64,000 nt of DNA from Pseudomonas psychrophila HA-4 (GCF_000282975.1 NZ_ALJC01000114.1:1-64000); one strand, 5' to 3'; numbered from the stretch's first letter, positions 15,955 through 24,865 are shown. The notes: a model not told the origin generated them from the sequence alone. Made by a program: numbers and translations.

Positions 15955-16167
15955 ATGCCGAACGCATCCCACATAGAGCAAGCCTGCCAAGAGGCCCGTG
16001 ATCGCTTGGGACGCCTCGGCATTACGACGCGAGACTGGGCCAAAAAGCACGAGCTCCACCCCTCAACCGTTTACGCGGTGCTCAACGGACAAAAGAAATG
16101 CTTGCGCGGAGAGGCGCACCGAGCCGCTGTTCTACTTGGTATCAAAGATGGCGAGATCACAAATTAA
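15955..16167 (+). CDS. Cro/Cox-like DNA-binding protein
   Basis: The 70-residue protein has a helix-turn-helix (TTRDWAKKHELHPSTVYAVL, residues about 24-43) followed by RGEAHRAAVLLGIKDGEI, as in small phage Cro or Cox regulators. It is the first rightward gene of the switch and probably opposes the repressor. Confidence 0.75.
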   Translation: MPNASHIEQACQEARDRLGRLGITTRDWAKKHELHPSTVYAVLNGQKKCLRGEAHRAAVLLGIKDGEITN

Positions 16168-16196
16168 AGCTGCGGACGACAAGGAGAAACCAGAAG

Positions 16197-16670
16197 ATGA
16201 AACGCCCAGTTCTAGCAACTCGCAAAGACGTTGTCAGCACAGTTATCTGCAACTATCCCGGCGGTCGTGCGCAGGCAGCTGCGTGCCTCGGTATACCGCT
16301 TAAGCGGTTTGATAATCAGGCTTACGAAAACGCCGGCAGTCGCCCACTGACGGACGAGTGCATTTTCAAACTTGAGCAGCATTGCGGGACAACCTTTCTG
16401 CCCAGTTATGTGGCGCGAATGTACGGCGGCATGTTTGTGCCGTTGGCCACTCCCGAAACGCTGGATAACGTCGAGCTGTTTAATCACTCAGTCAAAGCAG
16501 CCGCCAAGCGCGGTTGTGTCGATCAGATGATTGCCCAGGCGCTGGATGACGGGGTAATCAAAAAGCACGAGGCCGACGCCATTGTCAGCGCCTTGAGCCT
16601 TTATATGTCTGCCCGGTACGCCGAAGTGCTGGCAACGATCCAGTTGTACAGCGCAGGAATCGTGAGATGA
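16197..16670 (+). CDS. CII/YmfL-like phage regulatory protein
   Basis: The 157-residue product starts at 16197 after AAGGAG. It contains the YmfL/CII-type pattern: VISTVICNYPGG-like start (here VVSTVICNYPGGRAQAAACL) and IPLKRFDNQAYENAGSRPLT. A long helical C-terminal half follows. Such proteins are placed after Cro in Pseudomonas P2-like prophages and are thought to act in early regulation. It overlaps the next start by 4 bases. Confidence 0.7.
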   Translation: MKRPVLATRKDVVSTVICNYPGGRAQAAACLGIPLKRFDNQAYENAGSRPLTDECIFKLEQHCGTTFLPSYVARMYGGMFVPLATPETLDNVELFNHSVKAAAKRGCVDQMIAQALDDGVIKKHEADAIVSALSLYMSARYAEVLATIQLYSAGIVR

Positions 16671-16957
16671 GCACCTACAAACTCATCTGCCCCCATTGCC
16701 AGTCACGCATGCGGATTCGTACCAGCGAGGGTAAGCACATCTTTCTTCGCGTTGCGTACCTGCAGTGCATGAACGAGGCCTGCGGCTGGGCGGTACGCGC
16801 CGAGTTTGAAATGACCCACGAGATGAGCCCAAGCGGTATGGCCAACCCTACGGTCAAGTTACCCATTGCCACGACCGCGCAACGCCGAGCAGCAATGGTC
16901 AGCGTGGCCGTTTACCCCGACCTGTTGGATCAATTGGATATGGAGCCTGCCACATGA
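16667..16957 (+). CDS. ogr: Ogr/Delta-like zinc-finger late gene activator
   Basis: The 96-residue protein has C8-x2-C11 and C34-x4-C39 in the context MSTYKLICPHC and LQCMNEACGW, the zinc-binding pattern of P2 Ogr and P4 Delta. These proteins switch on the late (tail) promoters of P2-like elements. In P2 the gene sits beside D; here it is in the early operon, 2.6 kb away. It likely controls the tail operon that begins near 3460. Confidence 0.85.
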   Translation: MSTYKLICPHCQSRMRIRTSEGKHIFLRVAYLQCMNEACGWAVRAEFEMTHEMSPSGMANPTVKLPIATTAQRRAAMVSVAVYPDLLDQLDMEPAT

Positions 16958-17325
16958 ACTCAGCACCTCACATCGAGCATCAGGAATACCAGGTCAGCAT
17001 GCAGTTAGCGGCACTGCATTTTCTGCAGCGCCACCAAGCTGAATACCTGGGCAACGATCAGTTGTTGTTTTGTAGGGCGGTACGGCACCTTTCCGGGGTT
17101 CTGGACGTGCCTGTGCATATGGCAGAAAAGCTAGTGACTCATGCGTATGGCGACTTGAAGTGCAGTAACAATCGCCACTTGCTGGATGTGGGCGCCAGCT
17201 CCACCACCGTAGCCGTGGTAACGGATCCGTCGAGCGGCCTGACGTGGGCGGTGCCGATCAATTTAATTTATGAACGCATCATCAACGCGACCGACACTCG
17301 CCGGTTGCGCCTCGTTACGCCTTAG
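16954..17325 (+). CDS. Conserved phage protein, function unknown
   Basis: The 123-residue product (ALHFLQRHQAEYLGNDQLLF, then LVTHAYGDLKCSNNRHLLDV) shows no motif that I can assign. It starts within the stop of ogr, so it belongs to the early operon. The LTWAVPINLIYERI stretch near the end looks like a folded core. It is probably an accessory of replication or regulation. Confidence 0.6.
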   Translation: MNSAPHIEHQEYQVSMQLAALHFLQRHQAEYLGNDQLLFCRAVRHLSGVLDVPVHMAEKLVTHAYGDLKCSNNRHLLDVGASSTTVAVVTDPSSGLTWAVPINLIYERIINATDTRRLRLVTP

Positions 17326-17362
17326 CCCTTAACCCGCCCACCCCTTCCCTGCTTGCAATGGG

Positions 17363-17383
17363 TTTGGGTGAACTGCACCCAAA
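17363..17383 (+). terminator. Perfect 8-bp hairpin inside the early operon
   Basis: TTTGGGTG and CACCCAAA enclose a 5-base loop between two early genes. Only A and T mixed follow, not a T-run, so partial termination or mRNA protection is as likely as full stopping. Confidence 0.35.
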
Positions 17384-17397
17384 ATTTGAGGTGGACC

Positions 17398-17640
17398 ATG
17401 AAACAGCCCGTCGAAATCAGCGCCGAGTTCACTCAGCAAGAGGCGCAGGTACTGCTTGCGGAATTGCGAGCCCGTTACGGCCAGGTGCTGAACGAACTCT
17501 GGTACGGCGATCAGTTTCGTCTGGTTCCCGAAGGGTTGCGTCATGGCGCCATTCTCAGTGCCATGCCGGTGATGGCGGCTCAAAAGCGCCTGCTGGGCGC
17601 GCTCATACACAGCCTAAGTGCAGTGAAGTACTCCCAATGA
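17398..17640 (+). CDS. Small phage protein before the replication gene
   Basis: The 80-residue product starts MKQPVEISAEFTQQEAQVLL and has a helical body (AELRARYGQVLNELWYGDQF). The start at 17398 after GAGGTGG is better than one 45 bases upstream. It overlaps the replication gene by four bases, so it is probably translated with it. I cannot name the family. Confidence 0.6.
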   Translation: MKQPVEISAEFTQQEAQVLLAELRARYGQVLNELWYGDQFRLVPEGLRHGAILSAMPVMAAQKRLLGALIHSLSAVKYSQ

Positions 17641-20357
17641 ATATGGAACATGATCTGCGCACCGACGTTCTTCAGCGGTTGGAGCAGCATTACGGCCTGA
17701 AACGCCGTCAACACACCGATTACATGCGTGGCGGCAAGTGTCCGGCATGCGGTAAGAAAGAGCTGTATGCCCACTACGCGAACCCTTGGCTGATCGTTTG
17801 TGGCCGTGAAGGCAAGTGCGCGCAAAGCTGGCACGTCAAAGAGCTTTATGAGGATTTGTTTGACGACTGGAGCAAGCACGCGCCGGCAACCGACCAGCAT
17901 CCCAATGCAACGGCCCGCGCCTATCTGGAGTTTGCCCGCGGCTTTCGTTTTGAGCTGATTCAGGGCTGGTTTACCCAAGAGTCGTTTTATTCGGCGCAGC
18001 ACAACGCCGGAAGCGCGACAGTGCGTTTTGCCTTGGAGAAAGGCGGTTATTGGGAGCGCCTGATCGACCGCCCTCACCGCTTCGGCAAGATGAAAGCCCG
18101 CTTCAAACGACAAGACAGTTACAAGGGGGTGTGGTGGTGCCCACCGTGTGTTGAGCTGTTAGAGGTGAAAGAGCTGTGGATCGTCGAAGGGATTTTCGAT
18201 GCCATTGCGTTGGCGCATCACGACATCGCGGCGGTTTCGGCCATGTCATCGAATGCCTTCCCGGATGCCTCATTAAAAGAGTTGTCACGCCAACGTGGCG
18301 GCAAGTTGCCCAAGCTGATTTGGGCACTGGACAACGAGCCCGGTGCACACCGTTACACCAAGCGCTGGGTGCGGATGGCGCGCGACCTTGGCTATGTGTG
18401 CGAGGCGGCGCAGATCCCGCAGCCCGACAACCGCAAGCTGGACTGGAACGATCTGCATCAACGTTGGGGGGTGATTGATAACCTTGATAAACGCGCTGAG
18501 CGCGTTGCCCAAGACCTGAAAGCTGCCCGTTATCACGGTGCTCTGTTGATCGCTGAAAGCGCTGCTGAAAAAGGCGTACTGATGTACGAGTGGCGCGAGC
18601 GGCACGAGTTTCACTTCGGGTTCGACAGCCGTTTGTATTGGTTCAAGATGGATTTGTTGAAGTTCGATAAGGCCATGCAGACCCTTGATGCGTCTGAGCG
18701 TCAGGAGGACCAGGTACTTACCGATAGACAGCGCCGCGACAAAGCCCTGCGCCAGTGCGGCGGCGTTGTTGAGATTGCTAACTGCTATCCGCAGGCGCTG
18801 TATTTCCAGCGTAATGAAGTGACGGATGAGTCCTGGTATTACTTCCGCATCGACTTCCCGCATGACGGTAGCAGCGTCAAAAATACGTTCACCGGCAGTC
18901 AGGTGGCAGCGGCCAGCGAGTTTAAAAAACGGCTGTTGGGCATGGCCGCCGGTGCGGTGTTTACCGGCAGTGGCCAGCACCTCGACAAGATCATGAAAGA
19001 TCAGCTGTTTGGGCTGAAAACGGTCGAGACCATCGACTTTATCGGCTACAGCAAGCAACACGGCAGTTATGTGTTTGGCGACATTGCGGTGCGCGGTGGC
19101 GTGCTCAGTGAGGTCAATAAAGAGGACTATTTTGAGTTCGGCAAGCTGCGTTTGAAGACGCTGCAAAAGTCCAACCCGATGCACATCCAGCGTGACGCCA
19201 AGGAGTATCGCGAAGACTGGTTACCGATGCTGTGGACGTGCTTCGGCGCCAATGGTGTGGTCGCGCTGACCTTTTGGTTTGGCTCGCTGTTCGCCGAGCA
19301 GATCCGGGCGCAGTACAAGTCGTTTCCGTTTCTGGAGGCCACCGGCGAAGCCGGCGCCGGGAAAACCACACTGCTGACTTTTTTGTGGAAGTTGTTGGGC
19401 CAAGAGAAGGAAGGTTTCGACCCTTCGAAATCCACCCGCGCTGGACGCCAACGCGCCATGGGGCAAGTGTCCAACATGCCGGTGGTGTTGATCGAAGGTG
19501 ACCGTAATGAGCCGGACAAGCTGCATGCCAAGGGGTTCGACTGGGACGAGTTGAAGGAGTTTTTCGGCGGCGGGACCTTGGGCACTAAAGGCATGAAGAC
19601 CAGCGGCAACGAAACCTATGAACCTCCGTTTCGCGCCACCATCGCCATCAGCCAGAACGCCGCTGTGAGCGCGTCCGAAGCGATCCTGACGCGTATCGTC
19701 AAACTGCATTTTGCGCGCCCTTCGGTGACGACAGAGAGCCGTATTGCCGCTGATAACTTGAACCAGATCCAGGTTGAGCAGTTGAGTTACTTCTTGCTCA
19801 AGGCGGTGCGGGCAGAGCCACAGGTGATGACCACGTTTGCCGAGCGTGTGGTTGTCCACGAGGAGCGTCTACGCAAGCTCAAGGACATCCGCGTCGAGCG
19901 GATTATCAAAAATCACAGCCAGATGTTGGCCCTGCTCGATTGCCTGCGGCTGGTCTGCCCGCTGGATGAAAACCAATTAGCCAGCACTCAACAGCAACTC
20001 ACGGTGATGGCGCTTGAGCGTCAATCGGCAATCAGTGCCGATCACCCGTTGGTGGCCGAGTTCTGGGAGGTTTACGAGTACCTGGAAAGCCTGGGCGAAG
20101 GCCAGCAGGTGAACCACAGCGCCGATCCGAAAGTGATCGCGATCCATCTGAACGGGTTCGTCAAGTTGGCCCGAGAGCACCACCAGACGGTGGCTGATTT
20201 GAAGGTGTTGCGACCGCTACTGGAAAACTCCCGTAGTCGCAAATTACTGGATGCCAACAAATCCACTTACAGCGTGATTCACGCGGCGCAAGCGGCGGCA
20301 AACCCTTTACGTGAGAAACCAAAATCTGTGCGCTGCTGGGTGTTCCAGAGCGCTTAA
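17637..20357 (+). CDS. Zinc-finger/Toprim primase fused to SF3-like helicase
   Basis: The 906-residue protein has zinc-binding Cys at 35, 38, 55 and 61 (CPACGKKELYAHYANPWLIV context). A Toprim core follows at about 178-235 (ELWIVEGIFDAIAL, then WALDNEPGAH), and an ATPase with Walker A GEAGAGKTTLL near 570 and Walker B VVLIEGD near 615. It would prime and unwind DNA for replication of the element, as P4 alpha does, in place of the P2 A protein. The true start is the ATG at 17637 overlapping the previous stop; an upstream ATG at 17358 would run through that gene. Confidence 0.88.
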   Translation: MNMEHDLRTDVLQRLEQHYGLKRRQHTDYMRGGKCPACGKKELYAHYANPWLIVCGREGKCAQSWHVKELYEDLFDDWSKHAPATDQHPNATARAYLEFARGFRFELIQGWFTQESFYSAQHNAGSATVRFALEKGGYWERLIDRPHRFGKMKARFKRQDSYKGVWWCPPCVELLEVKELWIVEGIFDAIALAHHDIAAVSAMSSNAFPDASLKELSRQRGGKLPKLIWALDNEPGAHRYTKRWVRMARDLGYVCEAAQIPQPDNRKLDWNDLHQRWGVIDNLDKRAERVAQDLKAARYHGALLIAESAAEKGVLMYEWRERHEFHFGFDSRLYWFKMDLLKFDKAMQTLDASERQEDQVLTDRQRRDKALRQCGGVVEIANCYPQALYFQRNEVTDESWYYFRIDFPHDGSSVKNTFTGSQVAAASEFKKRLLGMAAGAVFTGSGQHLDKIMKDQLFGLKTVETIDFIGYSKQHGSYVFGDIAVRGGVLSEVNKEDYFEFGKLRLKTLQKSNPMHIQRDAKEYREDWLPMLWTCFGANGVVALTFWFGSLFAEQIRAQYKSFPFLEATGEAGAGKTTLLTFLWKLLGQEKEGFDPSKSTRAGRQRAMGQVSNMPVVLIEGDRNEPDKLHAKGFDWDELKEFFGGGTLGTKGMKTSGNETYEPPFRATIAISQNAAVSASEAILTRIVKLHFARPSVTTESRIAADNLNQIQVEQLSYFLLKAVRAEPQVMTTFAERVVVHEERLRKLKDIRVERIIKNHSQMLALLDCLRLVCPLDENQLASTQQQLTVMALERQSAISADHPLVAEFWEVYEYLESLGEGQQVNHSADPKVIAIHLNGFVKLAREHHQTVADLKVLRPLLENSRSRKLLDANKSTYSVIHAAQAAANPLREKPKSVRCWVFQSA

Positions 20358-20383
20358 ACCGCTGTACTCAGAGGAACGACACC

Positions 20384-20749
20384 ATGCAAGCACACCCCCA
20401 AAACTCTTCCGTCATTGAGGCCGTTGCGGCTCGACTCGCAATCGAAGAACGGGGACGCCCGGCGATAAAAGATGCGGGCTTAGCTGCCCTTCATCGACTG
20501 TTACCTGTAGCCCAACGTAAGACGGGGCAAAGCCGCATTGTCGGGTGCTTTCTGCTGAGCCTCTACAACGGCCATGCATTCCCCTTTCCGCTGACCGATC
20601 TGCGCGCACTGGATACGAGTTTGTTCAAAGACTGCTTAGCCCTGTTGCGCATGGATCAGCGCCCGGAAATGGAGGTGCATGAATATGTCGAGGACGGCGA
20701 CGCCATTTGGTCACAACTAAAAAAGGACTGGGCCGTAAGGCAGATGTGA
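20384..20749 (+). CDS. Phage protein of the DUF7673 type
   Basis: The 121-residue protein has AGLAALHRLLPVAQRKTGQS and FLLSLYNGHAFPFPLTDLRA, which I associate with DUF7673 proteins of Pseudomonas prophages. It ends in LLRMDQRPEMEVHEYV-type sequence. The function is unknown. It lies 26 bases after the primase with AGAGGAA before it. Confidence 0.65.
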   Translation: MQAHPQNSSVIEAVAARLAIEERGRPAIKDAGLAALHRLLPVAQRKTGQSRIVGCFLLSLYNGHAFPFPLTDLRALDTSLFKDCLALLRMDQRPEMEVHEYVEDGDAIWSQLKKDWAVRQM

Positions 20750-20826
20750 AACCGAAACGACCGAAAAAGAAGTGGCGCCAAGGGGCTGCAACCCCTCGAC
20801 GCCGACCACCCCAAAGGAGAAGCACC

Positions 20827-21177
20827 ATGCAAGTGAGTCAACCTCAAGGCAGCACCGTAAAGGCTACCACGAACCGTTATGACTCTCGCACCGCCGAGAA
20901 ATTTGTACTGCGAATGCCTGACGGGATGCGCTCGCGAATTGAGGCCTTGGCCAGCGAACGTCATCGGAGCATGAACTCGGAAATCACCATCCGCCTTGAA
21001 CGCTCTTTTATTAATACTGATTTGGTCGAGCGGCAAAGCCTGCTCATTCAGCAATTGAGTACCCGCATTGATGACCTGGAGCAGATCAATACAAATTTGC
21101 GTGAACACGTTAAAGACCTGATCGCCGACTGTGATGTGTTTAGTGAGCAATTGGGGAATGGCCATGAACAACGGTAA
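20827..21177 (+). CDS. Arc family ribbon-helix-helix DNA-binding protein
   Basis: The start at 20827 follows AAGGAGA and gives 116 residues. The core FVLRMPDGMRSRIEALASER and HRSMNSEITIRLERS is the Arc/Mnt ribbon-helix-helix. A coiled coil follows (LIQQLSTRIDDLEQINTNLR). It is a probable repressor of a phage promoter. Longer versions starting at 20707 add only basic, unstructured sequence. Confidence 0.8.
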   Translation: MQVSQPQGSTVKATTNRYDSRTAEKFVLRMPDGMRSRIEALASERHRSMNSEITIRLERSFINTDLVERQSLLIQQLSTRIDDLEQINTNLREHVKDLIADCDVFSEQLGNGHEQR

Positions 21178-21370
21178 GGCTTTTCCGTGGAATCTGGAGC
21201 TGACGGGGATGTGTGATGTGTGCGGCAAGTCGCGTTCGCATGGCAATCATCAGAAGTGCAGTAAGAAGCGTCAGGCACTTAATCAGCAGCGCCGAGCGGA
21301 GGAAGCACAATTAGGTGTAGTACTCCCTAGAAAAAGTGCTGGGTTGTTCTGGTTACTTCGGCAGAGTTGA
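21158..21370 (+). CDS. Small protein with a Cys/His zinc-knuckle
   Basis: The 70-residue protein contains CDVCGKSRSHGNHQKC, a C-x2-C-x6-H-x2-H-x2-C array that could bind zinc, followed by a basic helix. It overlaps the Arc-like gene by 20 bases. It is the last rightward gene before the integrase and its terminator. A nucleic-acid binding role is inferred only. Confidence 0.6.
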   Translation: MAMNNGKAFPWNLELTGMCDVCGKSRSHGNHQKCSKKRQALNQQRRAEEAQLGVVLPRKSAGLFWLLRQS

Positions 21371-21405
21371 TTGGTTAAGACTCACCCCGCAAACACGCGC
21401 AGCAC

Positions 21406-21437
21406 GGAAAGGCCAAGTAACGGGCCTTTCCTGTTTT
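21406..21437 (+). terminator. Rho-independent terminator of the early operon
   Basis: GGAAAGGCC (21406-21414) pairs with GGCCTTTCC (21423-21431) and is followed by TGTTTT. It separates the early operon from the integrase. Confidence 0.75.
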
Positions 21438-21479
21438 CACGCGCTGGGCAGTTATTCAAGACAGGGTGCGGGAATAAAC

Positions 21480-22655
21480 ATGGCTGATGGTGTAGAGGCC
21501 CGTGGCAATTCGGTGCGGGTGTATTTTCGTTTTAATGGAGAGTTGTGCCGGGAGCGAATATCCGGTGGCAATACAGCGGCCAATCGTGAGCATGCACACC
21601 GCCTTGTGAACATCATCGAATACGAAATACAAACCGGAACGTTCAACTACAGCAGGCACTTCCCCCTTTCAGCCAGACTGGTCGAAAACACGTTTGGTCA
21701 TTACCTGGACCTTTGGCTGAAGATCAAAAGCAACAGTGTTGCCGCAACCTCTTATCGCGGCTACAGCAACAAGGCAGAAGTGCATGTACGGCCGCGCTGG
21801 GGAAAAGTCCAAATTGAGCAGATTGATCACATCGACTTGCAAGAGTGGGTGCAGGACACACTGTCAAAAAGACTCAGTAACAAAACCATCCGCGACATCG
21901 TCAGCAATGTGCGCCAAGTGTTCAGGCTCTACCGCACTCGTATGAAGGTCGCGCATGACCCAACAGAAGGGTTATTTGTACGTCTGCCCGATCCAGAAGC
22001 ACCAGACCCATTCACCAGGGCGGAAATAAGGCAGATCCTTGAAACGCCGTCCGAGCGAACGCAAGAGTTGTTTATGGTGCAGTTCATGATTTGGGCGGGG
22101 CCACGGGTGTCAGAAACCATAGCTCTAGCTTGGGAGGATGTCGACTTAAAACAAGGGATGGTAACCTTCCGCCGATCCAAGGTGCGCGGGGCTTATCGGG
22201 TGACGAAAACACGGCGTTCGACGCGCAAGGTTAGATTGTTAGAGCCTGCATGGGATGCACTGCGCAAAATCGACATAATGAATAAGAAGAATCCGGAAAC
22301 GGTCGATATCGTTGAGCGGGACAACAAAACAGTGCGAAAGCACACATTGCACTTCGTCTTCTTAAACAGCAAAAGCGGCTTGCCACACGCCAATGACTTT
22401 GTCGTGCGTGATCGGTTCTTTAAAGCTCATTTACTGGCTGCTGGAGTGAGGTATCGCGGACCGGGGCAGTGCCGGCACACCTATGCGAGTCAATTGCTGA
22501 CTACAGGGGTTGTCTCGATAGACTGGATTGCTGAGCAGATGGGGCATACGAATGGGAATATGATCCGGCAGCATTATGGGACTTGGATTAATGAGGACGG
22601 GCCGGATGTGGTGGGGATGTTGGAGGTTGCTCTGAAGATTCAGCCTAAAAATTGA
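21480..22655 (+). CDS. int: Tyrosine-type site-specific integrase
   Basis: The 391-residue protein starts at MADGVEARGNSVRVYFRFNG (21480), an arm-binding DUF3596-type domain. The core-binding domain covers about 60-170. The catalytic domain has the first Arg in WAGPRVSETIALAWEDVD (about 207), the RHTYASQLL box (about 332) and the Tyr in IRQHYGTW (about 365). The first His of the usual HxxR box is Gln here, as in several phage integrases. It would insert and excise the element at the tRNA-Ser 3' end 1.1 kb away. Confidence 0.92.
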   Translation: MADGVEARGNSVRVYFRFNGELCRERISGGNTAANREHAHRLVNIIEYEIQTGTFNYSRHFPLSARLVENTFGHYLDLWLKIKSNSVAATSYRGYSNKAEVHVRPRWGKVQIEQIDHIDLQEWVQDTLSKRLSNKTIRDIVSNVRQVFRLYRTRMKVAHDPTEGLFVRLPDPEAPDPFTRAEIRQILETPSERTQELFMVQFMIWAGPRVSETIALAWEDVDLKQGMVTFRRSKVRGAYRVTKTRRSTRKVRLLEPAWDALRKIDIMNKKNPETVDIVERDNKTVRKHTLHFVFLNSKSGLPHANDFVVRDRFFKAHLLAAGVRYRGPGQCRHTYASQLLTTGVVSIDWIAEQMGHTNGNMIRQHYGTWINEDGPDVVGMLEVALKIQPKN

Positions 22656-22705
22656 GATCTGAGGCTCATTAGTACTAACTGCCGGTAAGCACGAGAAAAT
22701 CCTGA

Positions 22706-23526
22706 CTATGGAACAATAAACCTCTTAAATTCGCGTGGAAACTCGTGATTGATGTCTTGTTTCAAGTGATGAAGATTAATTTTTTGGAAAGAGTCTTCAT
22801 AAGGTATTGTAAGTACATCGATCTGTGTTGCCACACCTAAAACAAGTCCGGTCTTCGGAACAACTTCAGAGGGCATACCAATATGTATGACCAGCCCGTC
22901 AAAGTAGAATCTATAAAAAGGCACTGTTTTTTTATATTGGAATCTAAATCTTCAATGATTTTTACCGACGTAATCGGACTCATATTTTGTCGTTCCCCGA
23001 TAGTCGATAACTGAACAAGCTCTACAGAGAAGAGCATAGGGTCGCCCGAGTCTGATGCGAGAATCATGTCTCGCAGTTGATGTTGCTGAGCGAGAGAGAG
23101 ATTAATTTCTGCTGCTACCGGTAGCGTTGAAACCGCCCAACGCCATAGAAGAGATAGGAAGAAAAGGCGGATTTTATCTTGATTTTCAAATGAAACTCTT
23201 CTGTACCCTTTAGCTCCACTGAATATACGGTGCAGACTTGGCTCAAGGCACGGAGCCTCTCCCCAACTGCTCCACACTAGCTTGTGCATTCGCAATACGG
23301 TTATCGCATAACTATCTAGGTCTGCTAAGACGTCCTCACCTTTACGGGTAACGATTTTCGGGTCATACCAGCTCGTGAAACTCCGTGTTGGGCGGACACG
23401 GTTTCCCGCTGACACAAAATATGCCCCCGGAAACACCGGTGCGGACAAGGCCTGCGGGATTAAATGGGATTTTACAAAAGTGCCATTGGCACCTGTCAGC
23501 AAGCATTTTCCTAAGGCCATTTCCAT
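22706..23526 (-). pseudogene. Cargo gene next to int, broken by a one-base frameshift
   Basis: The upstream frame (from 23526) gives about 205 coherent residues beginning MEMALGKCLLTGANGTFVKS, followed by HLIPQALSAPVFPGAY. At an A7 run (minus strand, 22926-22932) the frame breaks. One added A joins it to a second open frame, reading TVPFYRFYFDGLVIHIGMPS and ending EFKRFIVP at 22706. The joined protein would be near 278 residues. A Cys followed by an H-x-IP motif recalls degenerate HNH-like leaders, but I cannot assign a family. Genes placed between int and the att site of P2-like elements are often phage-defence cargo. The break may be real or a sequencing slip. Confidence 0.6.
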
Positions 23527-23679
23527 CTCCTATAGCATGTCGTCAATCGTAATTGCTCACACAACCTATACGCCAAATAAAAAAAGAGTGCACTTGGTCA
23601 AAACAGCCCATTTTACCGAATCGGCGCTCATGTAAAGGTCCACTTACCCAGTCTAGAAAGACCCCATGACTGTACGCAT

Positions 23680-23698
23680 GTTCCCATTTTGTTCCCAT
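23680..23698. promoter_or_regulatory. Direct repeats, possible integrase arm sites
   Basis: GTTCCCAT occurs at 23680-23687 and 23691-23698, spaced 11 bases, between the integrase side and tRNA-Ser. Tyrosine integrases use short direct repeats near att as arm-type sites. The role is inferred from position. Confidence 0.35.
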
Positions 23699-23724
23699 AT
23701 CACCCTTTTTCCACACGCCAGAAA

Positions 23725-23766
23725 CCACAAACCCCCGACTTTCTCTAGGAAAATCAGGGGTTTGTG
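23725..23766 (-). terminator. Terminator of tRNA-Ser
   Basis: A long imperfect hairpin (arms CACAAACCCCTGATTTTC and GAAAGTCGGGGGTTTGTGG on the minus strand) lies 12 bases after the tRNA 3' end. Confidence 0.65.
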
Positions 23767-23777
23767 TTTACTTAATG

Positions 23778-23867
23778 TGGCGGTGAAGGAGAGATTCGAA
23801 CTCTCGATACAATTTCTTGTATACACACTTTCCAGGCGTGCTCCTTAAGCCACTCGGACACTTCACC
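23778..23867 (-). tRNA. tRNA-Ser(GGA), attachment-site tRNA
   Basis: On the minus strand GGTGAAG (acceptor) begins at 23867 and pairs with CTTCACC before the G discriminator and an encoded CCA ending at 23778. The anticodon GGA is at 23833-23831, in the context CTGGAAA. A long variable arm (GTATACAAGAAATTGTAT) and the GTTCGAATC T-loop confirm a type II serine tRNA. The tRNA is complete. Its 3' end faces the integrase, the arrangement expected if the element inserted here. Confidence 0.95.
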
Positions 23868-23905
23868 GTATCTCTTCAAACATGTTCTGTCTGTCGAGGC
23901 GCGCT

Positions 23906-23934
23906 AATGTAGTCGAAAGCTTTCGATATGACAA
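23906..23934 (-). promoter_or_regulatory. Sigma-70 promoter of tRNA-Ser
   Basis: On the minus strand TTGTCA and TACATT are separated by 17 bases. Transcription would start about 30 bases before the tRNA. The remaining bases up to 24175 hold the crotonase leader, including a palindrome CTGACT-CATC-AGTCAG at 24092-24107 that could be an operator. Confidence 0.7.
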
Positions 23935-24175
23935 ATGTTTTTTTCAGAATTTTCATGCGGTTACGGGGTTCGGCGTTTTTACGCCACAACTTAAGGGGGT
24001 ATATCTGCCATTTTCCAGCCTTGGCACTCCGACGCCTATACGGCAACCCTCAGGCACGCTGGCGTCTATATAGAAGGCGCGGGGCATTTGTCTGACTCAT
24101 CAGTCAGTCTCCGCGCTTTACCTGCGACGTGGGGCTGGGTAACGTCTGCCTCACTTCAATACAAGGAATTGCGCC

Positions 24176-24865
24176 ATGAGTGACTTGATTGCTTATCACC
24201 TAGAAGACGGTATCGCTACGCTGACCCTGAACAATGGCAAGGTAAATGCTATTTCCCCGGATGTGATTGCTGCCTTTAATGCAGCGCTGGATCAGGCGGA
24301 ACAGGATCGGGCGGTGGTGATTATTACCGGGCAGCCGGGCATTCTGTCGGGCGGTTATGACTTGAAGGTGATGACGGCAGGTCCCGAGCAAGCAATTGAT
24401 CTGGTCACTAAAGGGTCGACGCTGGCTCGTCGCCTGTTGGCGCATCCTTTTCCTGTCGTAATTGCCTGCCCTGGCCATGCAGTCGCCAAGGGGGCATTTC
24501 TGCTGTTGTCAGCGGATTACAGCATCGGCGTCGAAGGCCCATTCAGTATTGGTCTTAATGAAGTGCAAATTGGCATGACGATGCACCACGCCGGGATTGA
24601 GCTGGCCCGCGACCGGTTGCGCAAATCGGCTTTCCATCGCTCGGTGATCAACGGTGAGATGTTTAACCCGCACACTGCGCTAGACGCAGGCTTCCTCGAT
24701 CTAGTGGTCAAACCCGAAGAGTTGCAGGCGAAAGCCTTGGAAGTGGCCCGCCAGTTGAAGAAGATCAATATGAAGGCGCACAAGAACACCAAACTCAAAG
24801 TGCGCAAAGAGTTGCTGGAGACGCTGGACAAGGCAATCGAGTTGGATCAACACCACGCCGTATGA
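24176..24865 (+). CDS. Crotonase/enoyl-CoA hydratase family protein
   Basis: The 229-residue protein has the crotonase fold marks: GKVNAISPDVIAAFNAALDQ, the oxyanion loop GGYDLK near residue 60, CPGHAVAKGAFLLLSADYSI near 100-120 and NEVQIGMTMHHAGIELARDR. It is shorter than the usual 255-260 residues. Substrate is not predictable; acyl-CoA hydration or isomerisation is typical. A hairpin with T-run follows. It is monocistronic. Confidence 0.88.
   Translation: MSDLIAYHLEDGIATLTLNNGKVNAISPDVIAAFNAALDQAEQDRAVVIITGQPGILSGGYDLKVMTAGPEQAIDLVTKGSTLARRLLAHPFPVVIACPGHAVAKGAFLLLSADYSIGVEGPFSIGLNEVQIGMTMHHAGIELARDRLRKSAFHRSVINGEMFNPHTALDAGFLDLVVKPEELQAKALEVARQLKKINMKAHKNTKLKVRKELLETLDKAIELDQHHAV

Noticed and set aside
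17358..17636. Upstream start for the primase-helicase giving 999 residues
   Set aside because: It would overlap the whole preceding small gene in another frame. The ATG at 17637 overlaps that gene's stop (ATGA) and starts a normal zinc-finger N-terminus.
24092..24107. CTG-N10-CAG pattern resembling a LexA box before the crotonase gene
   Set aside because: The interior ACTCATCAGT is not the alternating T/A core of real LexA boxes, and the gene has no SOS role. The 6-bp palindrome is kept only as a generic operator candidate.
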